64,000 nucleotides of DNA, from positions 60,056,212 to 60,120,211 of the forward strand of contig CM055099.1 in the NCBI GenBank assembly GCA_029204225.1, in the 5' to 3' direction. The position numbers were made by a program, and so were the translations under genes. How positions within the stretch are numbered: the stretch's first letter is position 1; the number at the start of each line of letters is the position of its first letter. Source of the DNA: Diphasiastrum complanatum (taxonomy: Eukaryota; Streptophyta; Lycopodiopsida; Lycopodiales; Lycopodiaceae). The notes under the pieces were generated by a model, which had not been told where the DNA came from, did not search any database, and worked only from the letters and a program-made list of their open reading frames with translations. This document shows positions 21,840 to 35,179 of this stretch, one piece after another.

Positions 21840-23215
21840 GACACACATGAGGTGATCCTAGATTCAGGAGCCACCTCACACTTCGTGACATCAAGACGAA
21901 TAATCTCTGATTTTAGAAGTGCGAATCCCTCAAGATTCATAGTTCTTGGAGATGGATCTAGAAATCAAGTGAACGGCATTGGTTCACTGTGGCTCAACAC
22001 CAAGACGACTCAAATACATTCTGTTCGTGCCAACCTTGCAGCAAGACTTGCTCTTTGTAGCAAGAATAGCAGATGCAAGGATGCGTGTGACGTTTTCTAA
22101 TGAAGCATGCAACATGATTGATGCTAGTACCAACACTCTCATAGCTCAAGGCAGAAGGAAAGACGACCTATATCATCTGAAGGTGCGCCTACCTGAAGAT
22201 CAGATGCATCAAACCCATGACGACTCACTAGGCACTCTGTGGCACAGAAGACTCTGCCACATGAACTCAATGGCACTTTACCAGGCAAGTTATCATGGAG
22301 TGATAACAGGGGTCAGCATCTCAAATGCAGCTAGTTCAACCACCTGTGATGCATGTTTGAAAGGCAAGATGTCGTGCACTCCATTCGTCAAAGACTCCTA
22401 CATAATGACAAAGATTCTGGAGCTAGTGCACTCTGACATTTGTGGACCATTCAACGTGATCTTAGTAGGAGGTTCAAAATACTATATAATCTTCATCGAT
22501 GATTATAGCAAGTTTGCTAGAGTGTATTTTATTCAGAATAAATCTAAAGCACTCGATAAACTCACAGAATACGTGAATTGGACAGAGAGATGTACAGTCA
22601 GCAAGGTGAAGCAGATCAGAACGGATTGAGGTGGCGAATATATCTCGAATTGCTTCATTGACTTCTACAACGATTGTGTATCATTCACAGAAGAACTATA
22701 GCCTACACAACACAGCACAATGGTGTTGCTGAATGAAAGAACAGGACCCTAATGGAAGCAGCCAGATGCGTGATGGCATACTCGAAGGCTCCAAGAGCAC
22801 TGTGGGCTAAAGCAATAACTATAGCCGCATACATCCAGAATAGGACAAACAAGCCTGGTGTTCCTCACACGAAACCACATGAGCTATGGTGGGGTAGAAA
22901 GCCCAACCTGTCTCACGTCAGAATCTTTGGCTGTGCAGCATATGCACATATTCCTAATAAGCTTCAAAAGAAGCTTGATGAAAAAGCCGAGCAGAGATTT
23001 CTAGTAGGTTATGACAACAATTCGTCATACTATAGAGTCTACATGCCAGACACGAACACTGTGAAAACAGTGAGGGATGTCAAATTCAATGAGAGCAGGA
23101 CTATGGCCAACGAAGATCCTGTCAGCTACGAAGTTCTGGAGAGACAATACTATGACCTGCCGTCAGTGATAGAGGGAGCAACAGACGAACACGAAAACAA
23201 AGATTTTTGAGTTGT
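21840..23215 (+). pseudogene. Protease and integrase region of element E
   Basis: Protease: EVILDSGATSHFVTSRRI (about 21850-21903). Pre-integrase: LWHRRLCHMNSMALYQAS. Integrase: LVHSDICGPFNVILVGGSK, FIDDYSKFARVYFIQNKS, KPHELWWGRKPNLSHVRIFG. Broken fossil. Confidence 0.87.
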
Positions 23216-23390
23216 CTCCCATTCGAGCGATGAATCTGATGAAGAAAGATTTGAGGGGCAACCTGCCGTCGCAGTTCTTGTAAACCAAGATGGTTCCGGA
23301 CCGAGGAGAGCTGACAAGAGCAAAGGCATAGCTGTTTCAAGAGGATTTCCTAGAAGGTCTACAAGACCACGAAGAGCGCCAACAAGATAT

Positions 23391-24542
23391 GTGCTTGGCA
23401 GCTCAACTTCCACATCAGAAGAATTCTGCGGGTTCAGTGGTGAACCACAGACATTCGAGGAGGCGATTGAAAGTCCAAAAAAGGACAGATGGATCCAAGC
23501 CATGAATGAAGAGATGGAGTCCATGAGAAAAAACCAGGTATGGATGTTGGAGCCATTATTGCATAAGCGCAAGACTGTCAAATGCAAATGGGTTTTCAAG
23601 CTCAAATACGGACCAGATGAAAATGTGTCGAAATACAAGACAAGACTAGTAGCGGAGGGTTTCTCTCAGAGATCCAATATTGACTACTCTGAAACCTTCT
23701 CTCTTGTCGTCAAACATTTGTCCCTGCGTCTGTTATTTGCATATGCAACAGCTTATGACTTCAGGATCCACATTGTGAACGAGAAGACAACCTTCTTGCA
23801 TGGCGAATTAGATGAAGAGGTCTACATGGATCAACCCCCAGGATTCGTCTTGAATTCACTTCCTAACTATGTATGCAGAATGCATAGAAGCATCTACGGT
23901 CTGAAGCAGTCAGCTCGACAATGGTACAAGAAGAAAGATCAAGCCCTGAAATCATTAGAATTCAAGCCTTTGTTGGCTGACTCCAATGTGTATGTCAGAA
24001 TTAAAGATGGGCAGATCATCATAGTGGCTGTATATGTGGACGACACTTTGATACTTTGCAAGAGTGAGCAGCTAATTGCTGAGGTGAAGACAAACATCTC
24101 AAAACATTTCGAGATAGTGGATTTGGGAAAAGCCAGGTGTTACCTAGGCTTACAAATCGAAAGGGACTATGAGGGAGGCAAGTTATACCTTCACCAGTCC
24201 AGATACACCCAGAAGATCCCAGAGGACTTTGGGATGCTGAACTGCAAAGGAGCAACACTCCAATGCTCGCAGGGATGGTGCTAACAAATGATGACTGTCC
24301 AAGGACTGAGGAAGAGAGAGAACATATGCAGCTCACACCTTATAGGAAGCTAATAGGATCACTGATGTACCTTGCAGACAACACATATTTTGATAATGCT
24401 TATGCAATGTTCATGATGAGCCAATTCTGCACAAATCTAGGCTCAACACATTGGAAGATTGCAAAACGAATTTTGCAATATCTTCAATTAACGAGGGATT
24501 ATGGCTTGTGTTATTGTCGTGGTGCAAGTCTCAGGATACTTT
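23391..24542 (+). pseudogene. RT and start of RNase H of element E
   Basis: One open stretch runs from SSTSTSEEFCGFSGEPQTFE through KCKWVFKLKYGPDENVSKYK, TTFLHGELDEEVYMDQPPGF, SIYGLKQSARQWY and the catalytic VYVDDTLILCKSEQ (about 24030-24070). The RNase H connection lies at 24290-24540. D begins at 24543. Broken fossil. Confidence 0.88.
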
Positions 24543-25329
24543 TGTCAGAAACGGTGAACTCCTACAACTTTGTCACAACACGAACAAGACACGAAGGTTG
24601 AATGAGAACAATTTGCGACAGTCAACGTCTCTTTGACATGAAGCACGAACGATTCGCGAATCAATTGCGAATCGTAAACACACCTCCAGGATCGAAAACT
24701 GCAAAAGGGACGCAGGACGAAGACTACTAAAAGAAACAAAAAGAACGAAACAAACAAAGAGAAATCCTTCGCGCTGACAGTTGGCAGCTCAACAGGCTTC
24801 ATGCCCAGCTGAAATAAATAGCAACGACGGAGACTAACTAACTACTTGATTAGCGTTAACTAGTCTTGTGATTCTACATTTAGCTATCTTGTAAACTCCA
24901 CATAGTGGAGGTATAAACAATCCTCTCTGGATCATAACTGTAAGAAGAGAGATAGTGAATACAAAAATCTATAAGAAAAAGATAGAGACGTAGCGAATAG
25001 AGTAAGAAAGCAAAAATACCATAGTTGTGCATGAAAGTCTGCCAACGAGCAGAACACATCAAAAGAGCAGAGAGTCATTTTGCCAACGAGCGAGACACTG
25101 ACGATCTCGCTCTAAAACCAAATTGACAATATAGTCGTTCTATTTCGTGTATCTCTTGGCCTTGTACTGTGTCTCTTGATTGCTAGAATAAAATATGTTC
25201 TGTGATGCGTAATCGAGTGTCTGGGATCCCGTAAGAGCTTTCGCACGAAAAGAAAATTCAACGACAAAAAATTGTTCGCGAATCAAAAGAGAGAGGACAA
25301 ACACGAAACAAGAAAAAACTTCCGCGACA
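24543..25329 (+). repeat. 5' LTR of D
   Basis: Starts tgtcagaaacgg and ends cttccgcgaca before the primer site. Same length as the 3' copy. TATA-like aggtataaacaatcc lies near 24908-24922. Confidence 0.95.
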
Positions 25330-25394
25330 TGGTATCAAAGCCTACAGGTTATCACTACTGATATCCCAACAGTGATTCTTCCAGAAAATACAAT

Positions 25395-26200
25395 ATGGCT
25401 ACGACAATCCAGACCAGAGTAGCAATCAGTTTTGATGGTGCAAATTACAGAATCTGAAAATTCAAAATCAAAACATTCTTAAAGGACGAAGGCATCTGGT
25501 CGATGACTGAACTCTGAGAGGTGCAGTCTCTAGAGGGAGACCCAAGGAGAGCTGAATGGATCAGAAAGGATGAGCGCGCAATGGTGATCATCGTTTTGTC
25601 CATAAATGAAGATCTACTCATGTAGATTGAAGACTGTGAAAGTAGCCTTGTAGCGTGGGAAAGATTAAAGCAGAAGTATGAAGTGAGGACTGTAGCTTCA
25701 GTCATGCACCTTCACAATCAGCTGCAATCCATAAGGTGGGATGGCAACTACTTAGATCAGCACATTGAGAAGATCAAAACGATCTTCGCTCAACTCGCTG
25801 CATCAGGACAGGAGCACCAGGTCCCAACACCATAGCAGCGGATATACTTCATGAAATCTCTACCGACATCCTATCAACCGCTGAGGATGATCATACTGAG
25901 TCTACCAAATATGACATTCGACAAAACAGTCAGTCTTGTCGCTGATGAGAGACTGATGAGAGACAAAGGAGAGAGAAGAAATGATTAAGAGAAGGCTCTC
26001 TTCACGAAAGGAAAGAAGAAGAACAAAGAAAATCCAAGATTCAAGAAGACTAAGTCCTCAAATCAACAATCTTCTCCTGCAATCACTGTCACAAACTAGG
26101 CCATATGGCCAACAAATGCTGGTTCAATCCAGCAATACCTTGCATGCACTGCAAGAAGAAAGGGCATTCTGCATACGACTGTAGATTCAACCCAAAAAGA
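25395..26200 (+). pseudogene. gag of D
   Basis: gag starts MATTIQTRVAISFDGANYRI, with an N-terminal pattern common in plant copia gag. It includes HLHNQLQSIRWDGNYLDQHI, then two knuckles; the second is CMHCKKKGHSAYDC (about 26134-26175). Broken fossil. Confidence 0.85.
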
Positions 26201-26299
26201 AAAAACAAAGCTGAAAAGACAAACGTTGCAGAGTCATCAAAGGATGCTAAAAGAGGTGACAAAGCTTTCACGGTACTCGACAAAGCTTCAACAAGCTAT

Positions 26300-27093
26300 T
26301 CTAAACACGACTACGATGTAGTCATCGATTCAGGAGCAACATCTCACATAACCTACAACAAGAAGATCTTGATCTACTTTTGCGAACTCGGAAATGACAG
26401 AGCAGTGATTCTAGGCGATGGAAGCAGACATGATGTCAAAGGCATCGGCTCTCTACAACTACGAACACTGTCAGGCCAAGAAGAGCTGCCAGGAGCACTC
26501 TATGTGCCCTCACTCAGAAAGGATCTGCTACCTGTCTCCAAGATGGCAGATCTAGGCATTCGAGTTTTGTTCGACGACAACACTTGCCGTATGATCGACA
26601 AGACGACAAACAAGTTGCTGACGGTCGGATGCAGAGAAGGAAATCTCTACTAGGCCAAGATAATCAGCAACTTTGAATGCTTTAGAAAATGAAGATCAGC
26701 TCTGGCATAGAAGAATGTATGATCTGAACATGCGGAGCCTGTATGACATGAGCAGAAAGGACATTGTCACAGGTCTCAAGATTTCAAGGCTAGAGGCTGA
26801 TTCTGTGAAGCTTGTCAAAAGGAAAGCAACATCGGAATCCATTCACATACGAGGGAAGAAGAGCCAAAGAAGTTCTTGAGCTCATCCACTTTGATGTGTG
26901 TGGACCGATGAAAACAGATTCACTCTCAAGCTTGACATATTTTCTAATATTTATAGATGATTACAGCCGAATGACCACGTTCTACTACTGGATGAAGAAT
27001 TTCGAAGTATTTGATCCTTTCAAGAAGTTTGTGGCATTCGCAGAGCGACACACCTAAAAAAAGATACAGATCCTTAGATCTGACAATGGAGGT
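26300..27093 (+). pseudogene. Protease, pre-integrase and start of integrase of D
   Basis: Protease: YDVVIDSGATSHITYNKKIL (about 26310-26370), then DLGIRVLFDDNTCRMIDKTT. Integrase: LIHFDVCGPMKTDSLSSLTY, FIDDYSRMTTFYYW and LRSDNGG, where gypsy Q interrupts. Broken fossil. Confidence 0.87.
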
Positions 27094-28356
27094 TGTGATG
27101 CCACAAAAATGTTGAATACTGAATATCAACATAAATATGGTATGATATACTCGAAAATGAAGATATGATCCGGTTAAGTATAAATCATGAAGAGACCTAA
27201 GTCATTTTTTGGGAATATATCTCCTAAGTACTTGCCTTGTGATTAAGGGCAAGAACTTTAAAAGGAAAAGACATTGGCTTGGATAACCTTTACTAGGTCG
27301 TCCATACGAAATGACTAGATACAGAAAGATATGTTAAGCTAGAGTAGCTTTAACTCATAGTTAAGTATACCTCCTATGGTATAGTTGAACGTGTTTTCAG
27401 TCTAATTGTTAACTAGACCCTTTTGCAGGAGCGACACACCTATTGTTTAAGAGGTGTGTTTGTTCGTCCCGTAGAACATATATAGATCTCACACTTCAGT
27501 CTCAATCATCAAGAGAGAAGAGTTTATGCTTATGTAAGAGATTGAAGAAGTGAATAGAGTTTTGTGAGTTATTCTCTCTTATCTCTGTTCTTCGCACTGC
27601 TGAGTGTGAGTGATCTTGAGTCTGCTAACAATCTCTAATGCATTTCATGAATTACTCTCTGATTAGACATATGCTCTAGTGCATTACAGTCATTTGTTGT
27701 GTATCCGTAAAGCATGCTCTAACGAACTGTCTTAAAACCATTCTATTCGTCTGTCGTGAATACTTTCTTTTGGGCACTCGAATAACGACTATCTTTGGTA
27801 CAATCTAGCACGATCATTGAATAAAGCTGTATGTATACATATGAGATGACAGTCCTTGTCTGAAGAATTGAGTCTTTGATCTGTTTTCCTGATTGGCCTT
27901 GACATAAGTTTCTAACGTGTTCTAAAACCATTCGTGCTCTTTAACCATTAATTTGGACTTTAGTTGTTGAGGACTTCTGTTTAGAAACAAATAGTTCACG
28001 AACATGATTAGTTAATTGTCTACACAATCGCGAATACATCGAACAATTCTCAATTTTTGTTGACACCTTAATCAGCCAGAGTGTAGTACTACTGTACTAC
28101 TCTGATAACATCTCCTCTGTAGAATGCGCTTCCTTCAATTCAATAGATGCCAGATTGTTGTTCTGAATTTATTAACATTACCCATCCCAAACATAAGTAA
28201 TACTGGTTACTTTTTAATGTCTGTCGACAACCAGAATAACACTCGAAACCACTTGTCATAAATTGTACCAAAAACACAACTTTCTAACGCTGTCTATTGT
28301 GGGAACGACATTATTTACTATAAAATCTATATTAATCCTGTTGGTATAGTATGACA
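27094..28356 (+). repeat. 5' LTR of Q
   Basis: Starts tgtgatgccacaaaaatg and ends tatagtatgaca. Pairs in full with 33368-34632. Confidence 0.95.
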
Positions 28357-28576
28357 TATACCAATTTTTGGCGCCGTTGCCGGGGATAGTTTAGGAAAGT
28401 TATAAGAAATCTGATAAATCCATCTCCATCTCTAGTGTATGTCAGATAGAGAATCCAAATTAGAACGATATCGTAAGCTTAGAGAGTAATTTTTACGAAG
28501 ACAAAGTGAAAGTACTAGTCGAAGAAATCTAAATGAAATCACTGCCTAGTTAGTTGAACTCCTAATTAGCTTCGGT

Positions 28577-30394
28577 ATGGAGGGTCCTGCTGCACGTTTC
28601 ACTTCTATTTCTAAAATTAAATACAATTATTTTAAAGGGACTTCTTCCGATGATGCAGATAGCTATGTCTCACAATTCAAGTCAATCGCTAATGCGAATA
28701 ACGAGGGAACTGACGTAGACAAACTACGAATCTTCCCTGGTTTGCTAAGAAAGCAGACGCGCATCTGGTACAGCCAAGTTGAACCAGGCCGTGTAGGAAC
28801 CTGGTACTTGCTGAAGGATGCATTTCTGAACCAGTTCAGAGAGATCGATTACAAATCTAGAATTCTTGGACATCTGAACAATGTTCAGAAGAAGAGCAAA
28901 GATTCCCTTCGCAAATATACACGTAAGGTTAAAAATATCATAGGAAAACTAACTAGTGTATATCCCGTGGATATGCAGATCGAATGGTTTTTGGCTGCTT
29001 TACCACCAAAGATTGATCGGTATTGCAAACAAGGGGACATGACCTCCTTAACAGCAGTAATAGCCAGTGCCGAAAATTTTGAGACTTCAAAACTAGCATG
29101 AAGGCGACGATCGACTAAAAAATCTCGAAAGTCGAAGACTATTAGTGACAGCGATGATGATTCAGATTCAGATTTAGATTCAAATACTAGTTTTTCAAGT
29201 TCAAAATCTGAAAGTAACAATTCATCAAAATCAGAAGCTGACAAAGGAGAGAGAAAGAATAAACGATGAACTAAACGAAAGGACGACACGAAAGTTGTCA
29301 AGGATAAGTCATCAACTTCTAAAGTGAAAAAGTGTTGGAAGAGTAATACGGCTGACCTTAATATTAAATTTAATGACTTGAAAGTGTAGATCTCTGAAGT
29401 TGCAGATAAAAGACCAAAAGCGTCTTCTTCCAACTCAGGAATGTGGTGTACGAAATGTGGAACTTCTGGACACAGTAAAGAAGACTGCACTAATGTGAAT
29501 GTCAAATACATTGAAGATCCTGTCCAGGAAGTACTTTTTATTTTTCAAAATGATGCAACTACTAACTATGTACCGGGTACTACAACATTAGCCCAACAGG
29601 ACAGACCCAAGTTCACACCAAGAAGACATAATCCTCCTGAATTTGTTGGACCAGCGAAGTCTCAAACCGTGACTAAACCAGTTTCGGGCAACTGCTACAA
29701 CTGTGGAGAGCCGGGACATTTTTCTCCTGACTGTCCTCAATCGCGAAAGCCGATTGGTTATGTACCATTATGCTCAAATTGTAGAGAGCCTGGCCACAAG
29801 TATCCTGACTGCCCTCAGCCGCAGAAGCCACGACCCAAATATCAGTATGTAGCAACACTAGCTGCTGCAGACACGAAAGCAAAAGCTACGACTGATGCTG
29901 TTGTGTAGAGAATTGACGCTATTGAAGGAAAACTGGCAAAGACAGAGGATCAATCCTGGCCATGTGACGTGGAGACATTATTCAAAGTCACAATGAGAAG
30001 CAAAAGCTCCTCAAAACTTGATCAGAAATCTTCGACAAGGCACAAAAAATCCTCAAAGAAGAAATCCTCTAGCAAAACAACGAACAAATCTACGACTAAA
30101 GAAGATCTCAAAGATGACCCTGACTATGACCGTGATGCTGCGAAGTTATTTGCAAAAGATATCTTGGCAGAAGCAAAGAAAATCATCAACACTGAACTTC
30201 AGACAGCTGCCGCAGAGAAGGTGGTCACTTTCGAGAAAGAGTACGAAGAAATCGCGAAGACGAAATTGTCTAGTGTTGTTATTGATAAACCAACCTCGAA
30301 ATCAAAGACAATAGAATATGACATCATGACTGATATTGGATCCCTTCGTCCAAACATTACTTTTGAACAGTTGTTGGTAGATAACACTTATTAA
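28577..30394 (+). pseudogene. gag, CCHC knuckles and lysine-rich segment of Q
   Basis: gag begins MEGPAARFTSISKIKYNYFK and holds WYLLKDAFLNQFREIDYKSR, the gypsy capsid pattern. Knuckles at 29441-29800: CTKCGTSGHSKEDC, CYNCGEPGHFSPDC, CSNCREPGHKYPDC. A K/S-rich stretch follows at 29969-30394. Broken fossil. Confidence 0.87.
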
Positions 30395-30418
30395 AGAAAG
30401 CAACTAAAAGGCCTTTCT

Positions 30419-31468
30419 GTGTCCAAAAAGAAGAAAAACATTTCTCTACCAGATGTTGGCGTTTTGTCTATCGATTTAGGTGATCTCAGTGCACCTGAGA
30501 TTGATATTACCATTGCGGGAAAAAAAGTGCCAATTGACTCTGGTTCCAATGTAAATATAATAACAGAAGACACAACTCATGCTTTGGGACTGACTGACAT
30601 TCAACCGACACATCGAAACATCAAGTTAGCTGATTCGACACGACAAAAACCTGTTGGAGAACTGAAGGATGTCACTGTCTACATTCAAGCCAAGCCATTC
30701 ACAATGAATTTCATTGTTATCAAACCACTCGGTTTGTCATCCTATTCTGTGCTGATTGGACGACCTTGGCTTTATCAACCAAACGCAAGTGTATATTGGA
30801 AATCCAGAGAGCTGAGATTTCAGACTGGTGAGACCAATAACCGAGGTAAGCCAGCAGTACAAATCATAACCTGGAGTCGTGACAAATATGAAGGTGAAAC
30901 TCCTTTGTCCGACACCAGCTTTACATCAGAAGAATCTTCGTATGTCTTGAATATTTTTCCCAATGAATATGATATTGAAGTGCAGTACTTTGAATGTTAC
31001 GAGAATGTTGATGACAAAGAATTCTTCGATGCCTACAATGCTAAAGCGGATGTTTCGTATGAAGAAATTAATGTTGTAGACACGAACTCGAAAGAGTCTA
31101 ACGATTCGAGTGATGAATCTGAACACAAATTTGGTAACAAGAACCAGGTTGACGACAAGAAAACATCTATGGAATCAACCATGCGCGAAATTCATGGCCA
31201 TACCAAGGCCAATATGACAGAAGGTATCATATTACCAGATTCTACTGAACTGATTGAACTTGCACCTGGCAGATTTGTGCATGTTTCAAAGTCACTTGGA
31301 GAATCGGAGTTAGTGGAATTCAATGAACTATTGAAGGAGTATCAAGACGTTTTTGTCTGGTTGCTCGACGATTTGAAGGGTATACTTGAAGAATTCAAAG
31401 AGCACCATATTGATCTTAAGGAAGATGTTGTACCGTGTTCGTCAGAGACAATATCGTCTCAATCCTAA
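30419..31468 (+). pseudogene. Retropepsin region of Q
   Basis: A long open stretch. IDITIAGKKVPIDSGSNVNI has the D-S-G catalytic motif of gypsy retropepsins, followed by YSVLIGRPWLYQPNASVYW. An acidic linker then leads to the RT. Fossil element. Confidence 0.88.
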
Positions 31469-32382
31469 GTACTCTCTCATGGTCAAGGACAAACTTAACA
31501 AGCACCTTAAGGTAGGTATAATCTATCTCGTCTTAAGTAGTGAATGGGTTTCACCCATTGTTGTCATCCCAAAGAAGAAGACTGGCAAAATACGAATATG
31601 CCAGGATTTTCGCAAACTCAATGCTGCCACAAGGAAGGACCATCATCTTCTGCCTTTCACTGATCCATCCTAGATCAGGTTGTTGGTCAAGAGCATTACA
31701 GTTTCTGTGACGGCTTTTCTGGATATAATCAGGTTGGAGTGCGAAAGGAGGATCTTTCAAAGACCACATTCACTATGGATTGGGGCACTTATGCCTACAA
31801 CAAAATGTCCTTTGGTCTTTGTAATGCTCCAGCGACTTTTCAGCAAATCATGATGTTAATTTTTGCTGTCTTCTTGAGAACTTTTCTCGAAATATTTATT
31901 GATGATTTCTGTGTATATAGTGATATAAAGGCACACTTGCAGAAACTGAAATTAACATTGCAACGGTGTTGAGACACTCTTCATCCAGAGAAATGTATTT
32001 TTGGTATGAAAGAAGGAATATTGCTCGGACACAGAATATCTAATAGAGGAATAGAAGTCAACAAAGATAAAGTCGAGCTTATAAAGAATCTCCAGATACC
32101 AACCAATTTACGTGAACTAAGAGCTTTCTTAGGAAATGTTGGCTATTACAGGAGATTTATTCAAAATCATGCTTCTATTGCTGCCTCTCTTACACATCTA
32201 TTGAAGAAACAAGTGGAATACTTGTGGACGAATGAACAACAGAAAGCATTCAAAGATCTTAAGCAAAGGTTTTCAATGCTCCTATTCTGAGACCACCCAA
32301 CTGGGCTATTTTATTTCACAGTTATGTGGATGTTTTTGCATTTGCTATTGGCGTCTGTCTAAGCCAGAAGGACGACCAAAAG
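31469..32382 (+). pseudogene. RT and start of RNase H of Q
   Basis: WVSPIVVIPKKKTGKIRICQ, then YNKMSFGLCNAPATFQQIMM and EIFIDDFCVYSD with the catalytic FIDD (about 31890-31925). ELRAFLGNVGYYRRFIQNHA marks the connection, and a short RNase H start follows. Broken fossil. Confidence 0.88.
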
Positions 32383-33372
32383 AAGGATCATCCCATGCTG
32401 GGGCATAATCCAAGGTAAGTTCCAGGTCATACCTTTCGGATCAGCAGAGTTATACATAGGCTCTTCAGCTATGTATGCTCTTGAATATATTCGAATCAAA
32501 GAACTTCAAATTTTGCAGAACGAAGATAATAAGTGACATTTTTGGAAGCGGAAGTCGTAGTTTCAGCTGTACAAACCACAAGCTGTTGCGGATTTAGCGC
32601 ATTCGATGATGCATGATTGCTAATTAATATAAATATGGCTTATCTGGAATTATTCAGTCTTTATGTGAATTGGGAGCGAAACCTTGCAGAATATTTTGCG
32701 GAAATTCGCCATAATTTGCAAGATAGAAAGAAGTCCTTCCGTAATAAGCAGTTCTGTACATATACATTTTGGCAGTTTAGTACCTTTGCGGTGAAGACAT
32801 TATTTTTTGTTCAGAATCTTTATGTTAAAAGCAATTTTATTAGATTTTCAGCTCGTTACTGTAAAGAAATCACTCTACGTAGTGATTTAGATGAAGATAC
32901 CAAGTTAACCCAGGAGCTGTTCGATGGAACATTGCTCCCGATTAAGTTAGAAGAATTCGGCAACTTACCAGTTGGCCGCTACACAAAATCAAAAGAAGAC
33001 CTGCTCTTGATTGAAGCTCAACAAAACTTGGAGTTATATGAAGAACTGAATCGTTCATGAATATTCACTCGTGCCTTTGTTGTGGTGATGTTTCTATGGG
33101 ATGCTAAATTTTTGAAGTTTAAAGATGTTTTGAAGTTTGATTCCAGTTTTCATCAGCAATTCAAAGATCAACTCAAAACAACCTATTCGATTAAAAAAAC
33201 AGCAAGACACATATTCTCTAAGACGAAGAAATATCTAAAGGACGAAATACACGAAGAAATATCTTTTCGCCTCAACGAAAATCTGACGAACAAGAATGTT
33301 TCTCAAATAATTCTCGAAATGAAGATGATATGTTCACGAGGACGTTTCACATTTGAGGAAGGGGATATGTGA
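32383..33372 (+). other. Unidentified module downstream of RNase H in Q
   Basis: Where integrase is expected there is instead a stretch giving NMAYLELFSLYVNWERNLAE, then YFAEIRHNLQDRKKSF, then a lysine/glutamate-rich segment up to the purine tract (about 33352-33367). The first part matches N (about 55868-55700, minus) closely, and the DNA just upstream (32383-32600) matches N at about 56070-55870. I recognise no known domain. Likely a lineage-specific extra gene of this gypsy group. Broken. Confidence 0.6.
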
Positions 33373-34632
33373 CGCCACGAAAATGTTAAATATTGAATAT
33401 CAACATAAACATGGCATGATATACTCGAAAATGAAGATATGAGCCGGTTAAGTATAAATCATGAAGAGGCCTAAGTCATTTTTCGGGAATATATCTCCTA
33501 AGTACTTGCCTTGTAATTAAGGACGAGACCTTTAGAAGGAAAAGACATTGCCTTGGATAACCTTTACTAGGTTGTCCATACAAAACGACTAGATACAAAA
33601 AGACATGTTAAGCTAGAGTAACTTTAACTCATAGTTAAGTATACCTCCTATGGTATAGTTGAACGTATTTTCAGTCTAATTGTTAACTAGACCCTTTTGC
33701 AGGAGCGACACACCTATTGTTTAAGAGGTGTGTTTGTTCGTCCCATAGAACATATATAGATCTCACACTTCAGTCTCGATCATCGAGAGAGAAGAGTTTA
33801 TGCTTATGTAAGAGATTGAAGAAGTGAATAGAGTTTTGTGAGTTATTCTCTCTTATCTCTGTTCTCCACACTGCTGAGTGTGAGTGATCTTGAGTCTGCT
33901 AACAATCTCTAATGCATTTCATAAATTACTCTCTAATCAGACAGATGCTCTAGTGCATTATAGTCGTTTGCTGTGTATTCGTAAAGCATGCTCTAAAGAA
34001 CTGTCTTAAAACCATCCTATTTGTCTATTGCAAATACTTTCTTTTGGGCACTTGAATAACGACTATCTTTGGTACAATTTAGCATGATCATTGAATAAAG
34101 CTGTATGTATACATATGAGATGACAGTTCCTGTCTGAAGAATTGAGTCTTTGATCTGTTTTCCGGATTGGCCTTGACATAAGTTTCTAACGTGTTCTAAA
34201 ATTATTTGTGTTCTTTAACCATAAATTTGGACTTTAGTTGTTGAGGACTTCTGTTTAGAAACGAATAGTTTGCAAACACGATTAATTAAATTGTCTGCAC
34301 AATCGCGAATACATCGAACAATTCTCGATTCTCTGTTGACACCTTAATCAGTTAGAGTGTAGTACTGTTCTACTACTCTGATAACATCTCATCTGTAGAA
34401 TGCGCTTCCTTCAATTCGATAGAGGCCAGATTGTTGTTCTGAATTTATTAACATTACCCATCCCAAACATAAGTAATACTGGTTACTTTTTAATGTCTGT
34501 CGATAACCAGAATAACACTCGAAACCACTTGTCTTAAATTGTACCAAAAACATAACTTTCTAATGTTGTCCTCTGTGGAAACGACATTATTTACTATAAA
34601 ATCTATATTTACCCTGTTGGTATAGTACGATA
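33368..34632 (+). repeat. 3' LTR of Q
   Basis: Starts tgtgacgccacgaaaatg after the purine-rich gaggaagggga. Its end is followed by the GAGGT duplication. Confidence 0.95.
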
Positions 34633-35179
34633 GAGGTGAATACAAAAGCACAGAATTCTCAAGATTCTACGAAGAACAGGGGATCGAACACCAGTTCACT
34701 CCTGCATACACACCGCTGGGCGAACTGCAAGGATGACAACAAGTCCATTATTGGAGGATGTACAATAGCGTGTGGAGCTGCAATCAACGAGATATGCAAA
34801 AGGCAAAACCTGGTAGCTCAATCCTCTTGCAAGGCTGAGTATGTCGTAGTCTCAAAAGTGGCAAATGAGGTAGTGTGGCTATGGATGACGTTGGAGGCAA
34901 TCGAGATACCACAAGAGGGGCCAAGCACAATGATGATGGACCCCCAGAGTGTCATCTATCTGTCCCAGGATCTTGTCTTCCATTCAAAGACGAAGCACAT
35001 TCCTCTAAAGTACCATCACATTCGAGATTTGATCTCGAAAGGAGAGCTCCAGGTCCAGTTCATAAAATCAGAAAGTATGATTGCAGATCTCCTCACGAAA
35101 TCGCTCGACAAGCCACTCTTTACCAAGCAAAGAGAGGCTATTGGATTGAACGAACAAAGCTGCGAGGTTCAAGAGGGAG
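34633..35179 (+). pseudogene. Integrase tail and RNase H of D
   Basis: A short integrase piece (FYEEQGIEHQFTPAYTP) precedes RNase H parts: WANCKDDNKSIIGGCTIACG, SSCKAEYVVVSKVANEVVW, and VFHSKTKHIPLKYHHIRD near 34975-35030. The purine tract caagagggag ends at 35179. Broken fossil. Confidence 0.85.

Larger units (their letters stand above)
27094..34632 (+). mobile_element. Ty3/gypsy element Q nested in copia D
   Basis: LTRs of 1263 and 1265 bases (27094-28356, 33368-34632) are flanked by a perfect duplication GAGGT (27089-27093 and 34633-34637). The primer site tggcgccgttgccgg lies near 28369. Parts: gag, three CCHC knuckles, a lysine-rich segment, retropepsin, RT, the start of RNase H, then an unidentified module (32383-33372) that recurs at 55690-57700. 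No integrase is recognised. Broken, several breaks. LTRs differ at about 22 of the first 300 bases. Confidence 0.94.
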
